From assembly GCA_002083565.1 (NCBI GenBank), contig MSXM01000011.1, forward strand, positions 32,803 to 45,695: 12,893 nt of DNA, given 5' to 3'. The number at the start of each line of letters is the position of its first letter. Positions within the stretch are counted from its first letter, which is position 1. Source of the stretch: Nitrospira sp. ST-bin4 (GTDB taxonomy: Bacteria > Nitrospirota > Nitrospiria > Nitrospirales > Nitrospiraceae). The notes under the pieces were generated by a model, which saw only the letters and a program-made list of their open reading frames with translations, made no database searches and was not told the DNA's origin. Positions 1 through 6,542 of this stretch are shown here, piece after piece. Made by a program: the position numbers and the translations under genes.

Positions 1-488
1 AGCGGCATGTTTGCCAGCGACCGGAACGATTGTCCCGGCCGAGGGACGATGACGAATCGACATGCTTGCAATAGCTCGATGGGCTCTTTCCAATTGGGAA
101 GGTCGAGAAATGCATCGAGTCCGATGAGAAAATACAATTCGGCGGAGGAGCCGAACTGTCGTTGCAGTTCGCGGATGGTATCGATGGAGTAGGACTTTCC
201 CGATCGCTGTATTTCAATGTCTGAGAGCTGGAAGGAGGGCGTGCCGGCGATGGCGAGGCGGACCATTTCATAGCGATCCTTGGCCGGAGCCAGGGACCCG
301 TCTCGCTTGTGCGGGGGATCGCCGGTGGGAATGAAGAGCACCTGATCCAGGCGGAGTCGGTCGCGGACCAGGCGCGCAATGGTCAGATGGGCGTTGTGAA
401 TGGGATTGAAGCTGCCGCCGAGCAGGCCCAATTTCCGCAGTAAGGGGTGAGGGGTGAGGGGTGAGGGGTCGGATTCTCGGGCACACAT
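1..488 (-). CDS. nadD: Nicotinate-nucleotide adenylyltransferase, C-terminus cut by window edge
   Basis: This enzyme transfers AMP from ATP to nicotinate mononucleotide in cytosolic NAD biosynthesis. Translating the minus strand gives LGLLGGSFNPIHNAHL, the nucleotidyltransferase GGxFxPxHxxH signature. It is followed by VLFIPTGDPPHK and YFLIGLDAFLDLPNWK, both characteristic of NadD. The C-terminal part, including the expected ISSTxIR-type motif, lies beyond position 1. The start is uncertain. ATG at 488 is in frame but adds about 16 residues encoded by a heptamer repeat tract, with no clear ribosome binding site. The family start aligns with a CTG at 440, and a TTG at 431 is also possible. It is the last visible gene of the rplU-rpmA-obgE-proB-nadD cluster, 31 bases after proB. 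Identity is secure; the exact start is not. Confidence 0.93.
   Translation of the reverse strand, partial: MCARESDPSPLTPHPLLRKLGLLGGSFNPIHNAHLTIARLVRDRLRLDQVLFIPTGDPPHKRDGSLAPAKDRYEMVRLAIAGTPSFQLSDIEIQRSGKSYSIDTIRELQRQFGSSAELYFLIGLDAFLDLPNWKEPIELLQACRFVIVPRPGQSFRSLANMP
444..469. repeat. Heptamer tandem repeat, unit GGGGTGA
   Basis: Three exact GGGGTGA units (444-464) are followed by a partial GGGGT. The array lies between the in-frame ATG at 488 and the conserved NadD core. The unit is 7 bases, so gain or loss of one copy would change the frame relative to that ATG. Confidence 0.85.
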
Positions 489-516
489 AACTCACAACTC
501 ACAATTTACAACTCAA
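489..516. repeat. Degenerate heptamer repeat, unit AACTCAC
   Basis: Four consecutive 7-base units are visible: AACTCAC, AACTCAC, AATTTAC and AACTCAA. The array sits directly downstream of the proB stop codon (520-522, minus strand) and just upstream of the candidate nadD ATG. It shares its unit length with the neighbouring GGGGTGA array, so both may come from the same kind of slippage or dispersed spacer repeat. Confidence 0.7.
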
Positions 517-519
517 CAC

Positions 520-1641
520 TCAGAGAATGACGAGGTTGTCCCGGTGGATGACTTCCTCGTACTCCTGGGGGCCGATCTGCCGCTGAATGTCCTGGGTCTT
601 GAGGCCTTTCATCTGCCTTAGCAGGGTAGAGGGAAAATTGACGAGGCCCTTGGCAAACTCTTTTCCGTCGGTGTCGAGGCAGCCTACCGGATCTCCCGCT
701 TCAAACTCCCCGGTGACCTCGATGATGCCGGAGGCGAGGAGGCTTTTGCCCCGCGTGGTCAATGCCTCAACCGCGCCCTGGTCCAGGCGGACGTGTCCAC
801 GGGGGCGCAGAGTAAAGGCAATCCAATGTTTGCGGCTGGTCAGTCGCCGTTCATGCGCAAGAAAGAGACTGCCGCCTGGCCCGCCGGCAAGAACGCCGGG
901 CAGGAGTCCGGCCCGTTCCCCGTTGACGATCAGCGTGGAGACGCCGTACTCGCCGACTTTTTTGGCGGCGCGGACTTTCGTGGCCATGCCTCCTGTGCCC
1001 TCGAAGGTACTGGAGACTCCGGCTCGGCGTTCGATGTCTTCGGTGATGTCGGGGATGAGCGGGATCAGGGAGGCGGAGGGATTCTTGCGTGGATCTTCCG
1101 TGTAGAGTCCGTCGACATCGGAGAGAATCACCAGCAAATCCGCGTCGACCAGATGGGCGACCTCGCTCGCGAGCGTATCGTTGTCGCCGACCCGGATTTC
1201 CTCCACGGCGACGGTATCGTTCTCGTTGATGATCGGCAGGATGCCGAATCCGATCAGCGCCGTCAGCGTGTAGCGGGCATTCAAGAACCGCCGGCGATCC
1301 GCGAGATCTTGATGCGTGAGGAGCACTTGGGCGACTTGAATGCCCAGCCGTTCGAACGCCTTTTCATAGGCCCACATGAGTCGGCTTTGTCCGACCGCTG
1401 CGGCCGCCTGCTTGATCGGGAGACTCTTCGGGTATTCCTTGAGTTGTAACTTCTTGATCCCGGACACGATCGCGCCCGAGGACACGACCAGCACGTCGCG
1501 GCCGTTCGTTCGGAGCGCGGCGATCTCGTCGGCTAAGCGCTCAATTTGCTCGGGACGCAAGCCCGTCGCGCGGGAGGCGATCAAGCTGCTGCCGATTTTG
1601 ACGACGATGCGCTTGGCGTGCCTTAGGATCTCGTCTCGCAT
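520..1641 (-). CDS. proB: Glutamate 5-kinase
   Basis: ProB phosphorylates glutamate to gamma-glutamyl phosphate, the first and usually proline-inhibited step of proline biosynthesis. The 373-residue product has the full two-domain layout. The amino acid kinase domain opens with RIVVKIGSSLI (11-21) and continues through VVSSGAI (52-58), INENDTV (138-144), VGDNDTLASEVAHL (151-164), SDVDGLY (174-180) and the nucleotide-binding loop GTGGMATKV (215-223). A PUA-type domain follows (about 278-360), with GKSLLASGI and FAKGLVNF-like segments. The start ATG lies inside the end of obgE, a 19-base overlap, so translation is probably coupled. Length and motifs are normal for the long, PUA-containing form. 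Confidence 0.98.
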   Translation of the reverse strand: MRDEILRHAKRIVVKIGSSLIASRATGLRPEQIERLADEIAALRTNGRDVLVVSSGAIVSGIKKLQLKEYPKSLPIKQAAAAVGQSRLMWAYEKAFERLGIQVAQVLLTHQDLADRRRFLNARYTLTALIGFGILPIINENDTVAVEEIRVGDNDTLASEVAHLVDADLLVILSDVDGLYTEDPRKNPSASLIPLIPDITEDIERRAGVSSTFEGTGGMATKVRAAKKVGEYGVSTLIVNGERAGLLPGVLAGGPGGSLFLAHERRLTSRKHWIAFTLRPRGHVRLDQGAVEALTTRGKSLLASGIIEVTGEFEAGDPVGCLDTDGKEFAKGLVNFPSTLLRQMKGLKTQDIQRQIGPQEYEEVIHRDNLVIL

Positions 1642-2648
1642 GGCGTCTTCCTCAGGCGGTCCACCTGCGAGCCGACGAAGGTGATGACAGCGTCGAGGCC
1701 TTCCCTGGTTGCGGACGACACGGGGAGGCAGGTGTACTGATGGCGCTTGCAGTAGGTTTGCAGTTGTGTGAGCCGATCAGACGCGCCGCTGATGTCGATC
1801 TTCGTCGCGATGACGGCGAACGGTCGGCTATTTAACCCGTCATCATAGGCAGCCAGCTCTTGCCGCATGATCTCGAAGCTGATGACCGGCTCGTCCGGCG
1901 CCCATTCTGAGACATCGATCAGGTGTAGCAGGAAGGCTGTGCGTTCGATATGCCGAAGAAACTGAAATCCGAGTCCTTTGCCGTCATGCGCGCCCTCGAT
2001 GAGTCCGGGGATGTCTGCGACGACAAAGCTGCGATCCGATCCCCAGCGGACGACGCCGAGATGGGGCGTCAATGTCGTAAAGGGGTAATCAGCGATTTTC
2101 GGCGTGGCCGATGAGATGACCGAAATGAGCGTTGATTTGCCGGCGTTTGGAAATCCGACCAGCCCGACATCGGCGAGCAGCTTCAGCTCAAGCCGCAGCG
2201 TTCGTTCTTCGCCGGCCGTGCCATGTGTAAACCGTGTCGGCACGCGATTGGTGGATGTGGCGTAGTTGCTGTTGCCTCGTCCGCCCCGCCCCCCTTGTGC
2301 GATGACCGCTGTTTCCCCGTCGGCAACCAGATCGGCAAGCACCTCACCGGTCTGGTCGTCATATACGATGGTGCCGACCGGGAGGGTGACGACGGTGTCT
2401 TTCCCTGTGCGCCCGGTGCAGTTGGAGCCGCCGCCGGCCCGTCCGTCTTCTGCTTCATAATGTTTCTGATAGCGAAGGTCGAGCAGGGTTGTCAGTCTGG
2501 TGGATGCAGCTAGGACGACGCTGCCGCCATGTCCCCCGTCTCCTCCGTCCGGTCCCCCGCGAGGGACGAACATCTCCCGGCGGAAACTGCAGATGCCGTC
2601 TCCTCCTTTGCCGGCTCGCACGGTGATCAGCGCTTCATCGACAAACAT
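1623..2648 (-). CDS. obgE: Obg/CgtA GTPase, ribosome assembly
   Basis: Obg is an essential GTPase that binds the 50S subunit during late assembly and links to the stringent response. The 341-residue product begins with the glycine-rich Obg fold (1-158; GKGGDG, PRGGPDGGDGG, GGRGGRGN). The G domain follows, with G1 GFPNAGKS (165-172), the TTL switch region, G3 DIPG (212-215), G4 TKID (282-285, Thr in place of the usual Asn of NKxD) and G5 SSA (311-313). There is no C-terminal OCT extension. An AGGA-type ribosome binding site precedes the ATG. The gene follows rpmA and overlaps proB, the standard bacterial arrangement with the bL21/bL27 genes. The 121 bases between rpmA and obgE hold no gene; I saw no convincing promoter there. 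Confidence 0.98.
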   Translation of the reverse strand: MFVDEALITVRAGKGGDGICSFRREMFVPRGGPDGGDGGHGGSVVLAASTRLTTLLDLRYQKHYEAEDGRAGGGSNCTGRTGKDTVVTLPVGTIVYDDQTGEVLADLVADGETAVIAQGGRGGRGNSNYATSTNRVPTRFTHGTAGEERTLRLELKLLADVGLVGFPNAGKSTLISVISSATPKIADYPFTTLTPHLGVVRWGSDRSFVVADIPGLIEGAHDGKGLGFQFLRHIERTAFLLHLIDVSEWAPDEPVISFEIMRQELAAYDDGLNSRPFAVIATKIDISGASDRLTQLQTYCKRHQYTCLPVSSATREGLDAVITFVGSQVDRLRKTPCETRS

Positions 2649-2769
2649 GGTGTTCCTACAAATGGATGCACGATTCTAGGCTGACAGGAGTATACCCGAC
2701 CTACCCATGCCGGGGGGAGGGGGATCCCGAATCATCTCAGCCGATCGATGTGGGTGAGTGCGAGGGGAA

Positions 2770-3033
2770 TCAGGATTTGGCGAGGGCTGGGTACACGCTG
2801 ACTTTCCGTCTGGCTCGCCCGCCTTCGAACTTCACCGTGCCGGTCACCCGAGCAAACAACGTGTGATCGCGTCCGAGATCGACGTTGAAACCGGGAAAGA
2901 ACTTCGTGCCGCGTTGGCGGACGATGATGCTGCCGGCCGTGACGGTTTCACCCCCATAGGCTTTGACGCCCAAATACTGGGGATTACTGTCCCGCCCATT
3001 CCGTGATGATCCGCCGCCTTTGTTTGTTGCCAT
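2770..3033 (-). CDS. rpmA: 50S ribosomal protein bL27
   Basis: bL27 sits near the peptidyl-transferase centre of the large subunit, where its N-terminus reaches toward the P-site tRNA. The 87-residue product carries the family block SSRNGRDSNPQYLGVK, then GGETVTAGSIIVRQRGTKF, then a GRDHTLFA segment. The N-terminus is MATNKGGGSSRNG, so Met-Ala leads directly into the basic/glycine arm, without the cleaved extension seen in Firmicutes. It lies 21 bases downstream of rplU with an AAGGA-like ribosome binding site, so the two are co-transcribed and produced in equal amounts. Confidence 0.98.
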   Translation of the reverse strand: MATNKGGGSSRNGRDSNPQYLGVKAYGGETVTAGSIIVRQRGTKFFPGFNVDLGRDHTLFARVTGTVKFEGGRARRKVSVYPALAKS

Positions 3034-3054
3034 GGAAAGTCCTTTTTGTGCCTG

Positions 3055-3369
3055 CTATGCCGTAGCGATTTCTTTCACGAGCAGTTTCGTAAAACCTTGC
3101 CGGTGCCCGCGCGTCCGGCGGTAATTCTTCCGGCGCTTTTTCTTGAAGACCGTAATCGACCTGGTGCGGCCGTGCCGGACAATTTCGGCCGTGACCGTTG
3201 CGCCCTGCACGAGCGGCTGTCCGATCACCAGACCGGCATCCCCATGCACCAGGCGAACCTGGTCCAAGTTGACCACGCCACCTACGTCACCGGGCAAGCG
3301 CTCAACTTGAATCGTCGAGCCGGCCTCAACCCGATACTGCTTTCCACCTGTTTCAATAATTGCGTACAT
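3055..3369 (-). CDS. rplU: 50S ribosomal protein bL21
   Basis: bL21 is a primary rRNA-binding protein of the large subunit. The 104-residue product opens with MYAIIETGGKQYRVEAG and ends with a basic segment containing KKKRRKNYRRTRGHRQGFT, both diagnostic of the family. It is the first gene of the minus-strand rplU-rpmA-obgE-proB-nadD operon. The ATG at 3369 has only a weak G-rich stretch upstream, and the likely promoter leaves a short leader of roughly 20 bases. Confidence 0.98.
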   Translation of the reverse strand: MYAIIETGGKQYRVEAGSTIQVERLPGDVGGVVNLDQVRLVHGDAGLVIGQPLVQGATVTAEIVRHGRTRSITVFKKKRRKNYRRTRGHRQGFTKLLVKEIATA

Positions 3370-3397
3370 ATCTTATATACCCCACATTGGACCGAAT

Positions 3398-3427
3398 CGT
3401 GTAACACATCGTTGAAGAGAGTGTCAA
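3398..3427 (-). promoter_or_regulatory. Candidate sigma-70 promoter for the rplU operon
   Basis: The minus strand has a perfect -35 hexamer TTGACA (3422-3427), an 18-base spacer and a weak -10 hexamer TACACG (3398-3403; 3 of 6). Transcription would begin near 3391, about 20 bases before the rplU ATG. The -35 match is strong and the position is right; the -10 is poor, so this is moderate support only. Confidence 0.4.
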
Positions 3428-3614
3428 GCGCGCCTCATGATTTTTGTGTTGCCTGCGTCCGGTTCGTGACGACTTCGACACGGGAGTCCCCCCTCTTCTG
3501 GAGGGCTAGGAGCGGAGGCGAAGAAAAACGTATGCTGCCCGCATAAGCAGTTCCGGTGAGATCGGTGAGATGCTATTTCCCTGGTGTTTGCCGGTTTTTT
3601 GCAAGGGAGCGAGT

Positions 3615-3977
3615 ATGCCTTCAGCCAGCCGGTTTGTGATTCGTACCTATCACCGAATTCCTGTTCGCTGCGACATATATTACATGGGCGGGGAGTTTCT
3701 TGGAAAGGGGACGGTCATGAATATGTCCCGCAACGGGTTTCGGGTGCTCGGCGACCACCAGGTGGTGCCGGGGATGGAACTGGCCGTGCGGCTGTCTCTT
3801 TCCGATAAGGATGAACCGGTTGAAATGCAGCGGGTTGTGATTCGCTGGGTTCGCGGTCTCTTGTTTGGCGCTAAAGTGGTCATGGTGAAGCCTGACGATC
3901 AGGATCGGATCGGGATCTTCCTAAGCGCTCGCCTGCGAACCTATTTGAACCCTACCTTAGATCGCATTTCCTCTTAG
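3615..3977 (+). CDS. PilZ-domain protein
   Basis: This is a small stand-alone PilZ protein, likely a cyclic-di-GMP-binding adaptor. The 120-residue product has both ligand-binding motifs: the RxxxR loop RTYHR (10-14) and the NxSxxG turn NMSRNG (36-41). A beta-rich remainder (GMELAVRLSL, VVIRWVRG) is typical of the barrel. I chose ATG at 3615 because GGGAG sits a few bases upstream and the PilZ motif follows directly. An in-frame ATG at 3570 would add 15 residues with no good ribosome binding site. The gene diverges from rplU and precedes the structured element, whose outer stem includes the stop codon. The output system it controls cannot be deduced from this context. Confidence 0.9.
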   Translation: MPSASRFVIRTYHRIPVRCDIYYMGGEFLGKGTVMNMSRNGFRVLGDHQVVPGMELAVRLSLSDKDEPVEMQRVVIRWVRGLLFGAKVVMVKPDDQDRIGIFLSARLRTYLNPTLDRISS

Positions 3978-4190
3978 CCCGCATTATTCATGACGGTTCG
4001 TGACGAAACCGCCAAGACGCCAGGCGAGACGGGCATGCGGAGCCCTGAGAGACCGAGGCATACTTGAAACAGTATGTCGAGGTCGCGAGGGGCGAGCCTG
4101 CTCGCCTGGCCGTGAGACATCTACGGCCAGGCTTGTTGCAGCGGCGTATCGGCGGTTGCAGTAGAAGCGATCATGAATAATGTGGGTTAG
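3974..4190 (+). repeat. Structured inverted-repeat element (MITE-like or structured RNA)
   Basis: The ends are a perfect 12-base inverted repeat: CATTATTCATGA (3982-3993) and TCATGAATAATG (4171-4182). It extends outward to 3974 and 4190, where the only mismatches would be G-U pairs in plus-strand RNA. Inside are AACCGCC (4007-4013) with GGCGGTT (4151-4157); GACC-GA-GGCATACT (4051-4064) with AGTATGTC-GA-GGTC (4071-4084); GGCGAG (4091-4096) with CTCGCC (4101-4106); and CCTGGCCGT (4105-4113) with ACGGCCAGG (4123-4131). GCCAGGCGAG (4019-4028) can also pair with CTCGCCTGGC (4101-4110), an alternative to the two small hairpins. There is no supported reading frame. It could be a non-autonomous transposable element, a dispersed palindromic repeat or a non-coding RNA. 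The structure is directly visible; the identity is not. Confidence 0.75.
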
Positions 4191-4235
4191 GGCATCTTCC
4201 TCGCACTGTATCGTAATCGTACCCCATCCGATTGC

Positions 4236-4264
4236 TTGACGACCTTCCAGCCTCACGATATAGT
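4236..4264 (+). promoter_or_regulatory. Sigma-70-type promoter for ilvE
   Basis: TTGACG (4236-4241, 5 of 6) is separated by exactly 17 bases from TATAGT (4259-4264, 5 of 6). Transcription would start near 4271, leaving about 50 bases of leader that contain AAGGAG (4305-4310), 9 bases before the ilvE ATG. The promoter lies downstream of the inverted-repeat element, so ilvE can be expressed without it. Confidence 0.65.
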
Positions 4265-4319
4265 CGCGCACATCATTTCTATGCAGGCCCGTCGCCGCTG
4301 CGTGAAGGAGTAACGTCTG

Positions 4320-5234
4320 ATGCTGGAACCGGTCGAAAAAATCTGGATGGACGGCAAGTTCGTGGCCTGGGAAGAGGCCAACGTCCATATCCTGACCCAC
4401 TCGCTGCATTACGGCTTGGCCGCCTTTGAGGGCATCCGTTGCTACAAGGGCAAGTCCGGGTCCGCCATCTTTCGGCTCCATGAACACGTCGATCGGTTGT
4501 TCGATTCGACTCACATCGGCATGATGGCCATGCCCTACGACAAGAAACACATTGCCGAGGCGATCGTCGAAACGGTCCGAATCAACCGGCTCGAGGCCTG
4601 TTATATCCGGCCGCTTGTGTATATCGGCTATGGAGCGATGGGGGTGCATCCAGGCGACAATCCGATCCGCGTAGCCGTGGCGGCGTGGAAGTGGGGGGCG
4701 TACTTGGGAGAAGACGCGCTGGCGAACGGGATGCGTGCCTGCATCTCCTCGTTTACCAGGCATCATGTCAACGTGTCGATGACCAAGGGGAAAATATCGG
4801 GCTATTACGTGAATTCCATTATGGCCAAGCGGGAAGCCAAGATTGCCGGATATGATGAGGCGATTCTGCTCGACGCCGAGGGGTATGTGTCCGAGGGGAC
4901 GGGAGAGAATGTGTTCATCGTCCGCCGAGGGAAGCTGAAAACGACGCCGTTGACGTCGATCCTTGAAGGGATCACCAGAAACTCCGTGATCGAGCTGGCG
5001 AAGGAGCGCAACATTCCTGTGGTTGAGGAACGGTTCACGCGGGATGAAATGTATGTTGCCGATGAAGTGTTCGTCACCGGCACGGCTGCGGAATTGACGC
5101 CGGTTCGTGAAATTGACAACCGGAAGATCGGAAGTGGCAAGCCGGGACCGATCACCATGGCACTGCAAAAGACCTTCTTTTCAATCGTGCGCGGGGAAGA
5201 CCCCTCGCATGCCTCGTGGCTCACGCGGATCTGA
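4320..5234 (+). CDS. ilvE: Branched-chain amino acid aminotransferase
   Basis: This class IV PLP-dependent aminotransferase interconverts valine, leucine and isoleucine with their 2-oxo acids, using glutamate/2-oxoglutarate. The 304-residue length is typical. Visible blocks are the substrate-pocket segment HSLHYGLAAFEGIRCY (27-42), the Schiff-base lysine K158 in TKGKISGYYVNSIMAK, and DEAILLD leading to the phosphate-binding stretch EGYVSEGTGENVFIV. These are followed by LEGITRNSVIELA and a VTGTAAELTPV block that binds the cofactor and carboxylate. These match IlvE rather than D-amino acid transaminase or aminodeoxychorismate lyase. It is monocistronic here: its own promoter and AAGGAG site lie upstream, and convergent secG lies downstream. 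Confidence 0.97.
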   Translation: MLEPVEKIWMDGKFVAWEEANVHILTHSLHYGLAAFEGIRCYKGKSGSAIFRLHEHVDRLFDSTHIGMMAMPYDKKHIAEAIVETVRINRLEACYIRPLVYIGYGAMGVHPGDNPIRVAVAAWKWGAYLGEDALANGMRACISSFTRHHVNVSMTKGKISGYYVNSIMAKREAKIAGYDEAILLDAEGYVSEGTGENVFIVRRGKLKTTPLTSILEGITRNSVIELAKERNIPVVEERFTRDEMYVADEVFVTGTAAELTPVREIDNRKIGSGKPGPITMALQKTFFSIVRGEDPSHASWLTRI

Positions 5235-5278
5235 GGGAAAAGAGCTGATAGCTGTTGGCGTAGAGCGCGCGACTTGAA

Positions 5279-5306
5279 GGAGCGCAGGTCTTACGTGTCG
5301 CGCTCC
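5279..5306. other. Hairpin between convergent ilvE and secG
   Basis: GGAGCGC (5279-5285) and GCGCTCC (5300-5306) form a 7-base stem with a 14-base loop, in the 152-base gap between the two converging genes. An overlapping pairing with the nearby GCGCGAC is possible. No U-run follows on either strand, so an intrinsic terminator is not shown. The rest of the gap holds nothing I recognise. Confidence 0.3.
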
Positions 5307-5386
5307 AGCTCCGTGCGATGAGCACAGGCGAGAGTCTTTTATCTCATCCCGGATTGACGATGAACGGATAGGGTGTGACGGCCAGG

Positions 5387-5722
5387 TTACTTGCCTGCTG
5401 GAGCAGGGGTGGGTTCCGTCGCAGGCTGGGCCGGGGTTGCAGGAGAAGCCGGATCGCTTTTCGTATTCAAATCGATGACGGTCGATTCGAAGGTCCGTTG
5501 CTTGGCCAAAATCGCCAGTGTGAACGAGGTAATCATGAAGATTGCCGCCACCACGACGGTGAGCTTGCTCAGGAAATTGGCCGGGCCCCGGCTGCCGAAC
5601 ACGGTTTGGCTCGATCCGCCGAATGAGGCACCGATCTCCGCGCCTTTACCGGATTGGAGGAGAATGGCGCCGATCATGAGGACACAGATGAAGACATGGA
5701 TGATAACAATCAAAGTATACAT
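5387..5722 (-). CDS. secG: Preprotein translocase subunit SecG
   Basis: SecG is the small inner-membrane subunit of the SecYEG channel and assists SecA-driven export. The 111-residue product has two hydrophobic spans (about 1-22 and 51-72). The cytoplasmic loop between them carries the family signature LLQSGKGAEIGASFGG and then QTVFGSRGPANFLSKLT. A Pro/Ala/Thr-rich tail (about 86-111) is probably disordered, as is common in SecG. The ATG follows the tpiA stop after 3 bases, so translation is likely coupled. It is the last gene of gap-pgk-tpiA-secG, a frequent order in bacteria. Confidence 0.95.
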   Translation of the reverse strand: MYTLIVIIHVFICVLMIGAILLQSGKGAEIGASFGGSSQTVFGSRGPANFLSKLTVVVAAIFMITSFTLAILAKQRTFESTVIDLNTKSDPASPATPAQPATEPTPAPAGK

Positions 5723-5725
5723 TGT

Positions 5726-6502
5726 TTAGCGTCGGGCTCCGATCAATTGAGCAACGGAGGCGATTGTAACAAAAGATTCAGCCTGGAGACAAGCCCCGCC
5801 GATTAATGCGCCATCGATCTGGTCTGTCTGCAACAGACCTTCGATATTTCCGGGCGTCACGCTGCCTCCATACAAGATTCGTGTGGCGTTTGCGACGTCG
5901 CTGGACCAGGTGTCGGAGAGGAAGGTTCGAATCGTTCGATGTGCGGCGACGGCTTGATCGGTCGTCGCGGCTTTTCCGGTCCCGATGGCCCACACCGGTT
6001 CATAGGCGATTGAGACGGCGGCCATATCGTGAAGCGAAAGACCAGCCAGGCTTCCAGTCAGCTGTTGCAGAATGACCTCCGTTGTCGTTCCGTGTTCCCG
6101 CTGGGATAAGGATTCCCCGACGCACAGAATCGGTCTGATCCCATGGGCGAGGGCGGCGCGAACTTTCTTTTGAATGCCATCATTCTGCTCCCCGAACAGC
6201 GCACGCCGTTCCGAATGGCCGAGAATGACGTACCGGCAGCCGAGCTCTCTGAGCATCGGTGCGGACACTTCACCGGTGTAGGCGCCATGGCTTTCCCAAA
6301 ATAAATTTTGTGCGCCGAGTTGAATCGGAGACGACGGGGTAAGCGCCGCGCGGACCGATTCCAACGCCGTGAAGGGAGGAGCGACTACGAATTCGACCGT
6401 CGGCGTGGTGGGAATCCGGGGTGCGATCTCGCGAACGAAAGCCGCCGCTTCCGAGGCGGTCTTATTCATTTTCCAATTGCCGACAATGAGGATCGTGCGC
6501 AC
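5726..6502 (-). CDS. tpiA: Triose-phosphate isomerase
   Basis: TpiA interconverts dihydroxyacetone phosphate and glyceraldehyde 3-phosphate in the cytosol. The 258-residue product has the substrate-binding Asn9 and Lys11 in VGNWKMN, the catalytic His96 in LGHSERR, and the catalytic Glu168 in AYEPVWAIGTGK, which leads into the flexible loop. The phosphate-gripping YGGSV (211-215) and ALIGGA follow. I chose the GTG at 6502 because the first strand RTILIVGNWKMN must be included, and the next codons upstream offer no ATG until well inside pgk. The longer open frame back to 6766 is only the opposite phase of pgk. The ribosome binding site is weak (GAAGG, rather far upstream), consistent with coupling to pgk, which ends 40 bases earlier. 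Confidence 0.97.
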   Translation of the reverse strand: MRTILIVGNWKMNKTASEAAAFVREIAPRIPTTPTVEFVVAPPFTALESVRAALTPSSPIQLGAQNLFWESHGAYTGEVSAPMLRELGCRYVILGHSERRALFGEQNDGIQKKVRAALAHGIRPILCVGESLSQREHGTTTEVILQQLTGSLAGLSLHDMAAVSIAYEPVWAIGTGKAATTDQAVAAHRTIRTFLSDTWSSDVANATRILYGGSVTPGNIEGLLQTDQIDGALIGGACLQAESFVTIASVAQLIGARR

Positions 6503-6542
6503 GGTATTTTGTACTCGGCCTTCGCAGGGATTGCGATGTTGG

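Noticed and set aside
793..1449. A 218-codon plus-strand frame inside proB
   Set aside because: It is the complement of conserved ProB kinase motifs in another phase; no independent homology or start signal.
2649..2769. A separate promoter for obgE (TATACT on the minus strand upstream of the ATG)
   Set aside because: TATACT is a fair -10, but no -35 lies at 16-18 bases, and obgE is expected to be transcribed from rplU.
3370..3614. A pilZ promoter and the small CCCTC/GAGGG hairpin near 3490
   Set aside because: No paired -35/-10 on the plus strand stood out, and a 5-base stem is within chance expectation for GC-rich DNA.
3984..5168. A 394-codon minus-strand open frame opposite ilvE
   Set aside because: It is antisense to a fully convincing ilvE, runs into the inverted-repeat element, is rich in His/Arg/Asp as expected of a shadow frame, and matches no family I know.
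5235..5386. A tRNA-Leu gene or an intrinsic terminator after secG/ilvE
   Set aside because: A tRNA often follows secG, but no cloverleaf, TTCRA arm or CCA end is visible. The one hairpin lacks a U-run on either strand.
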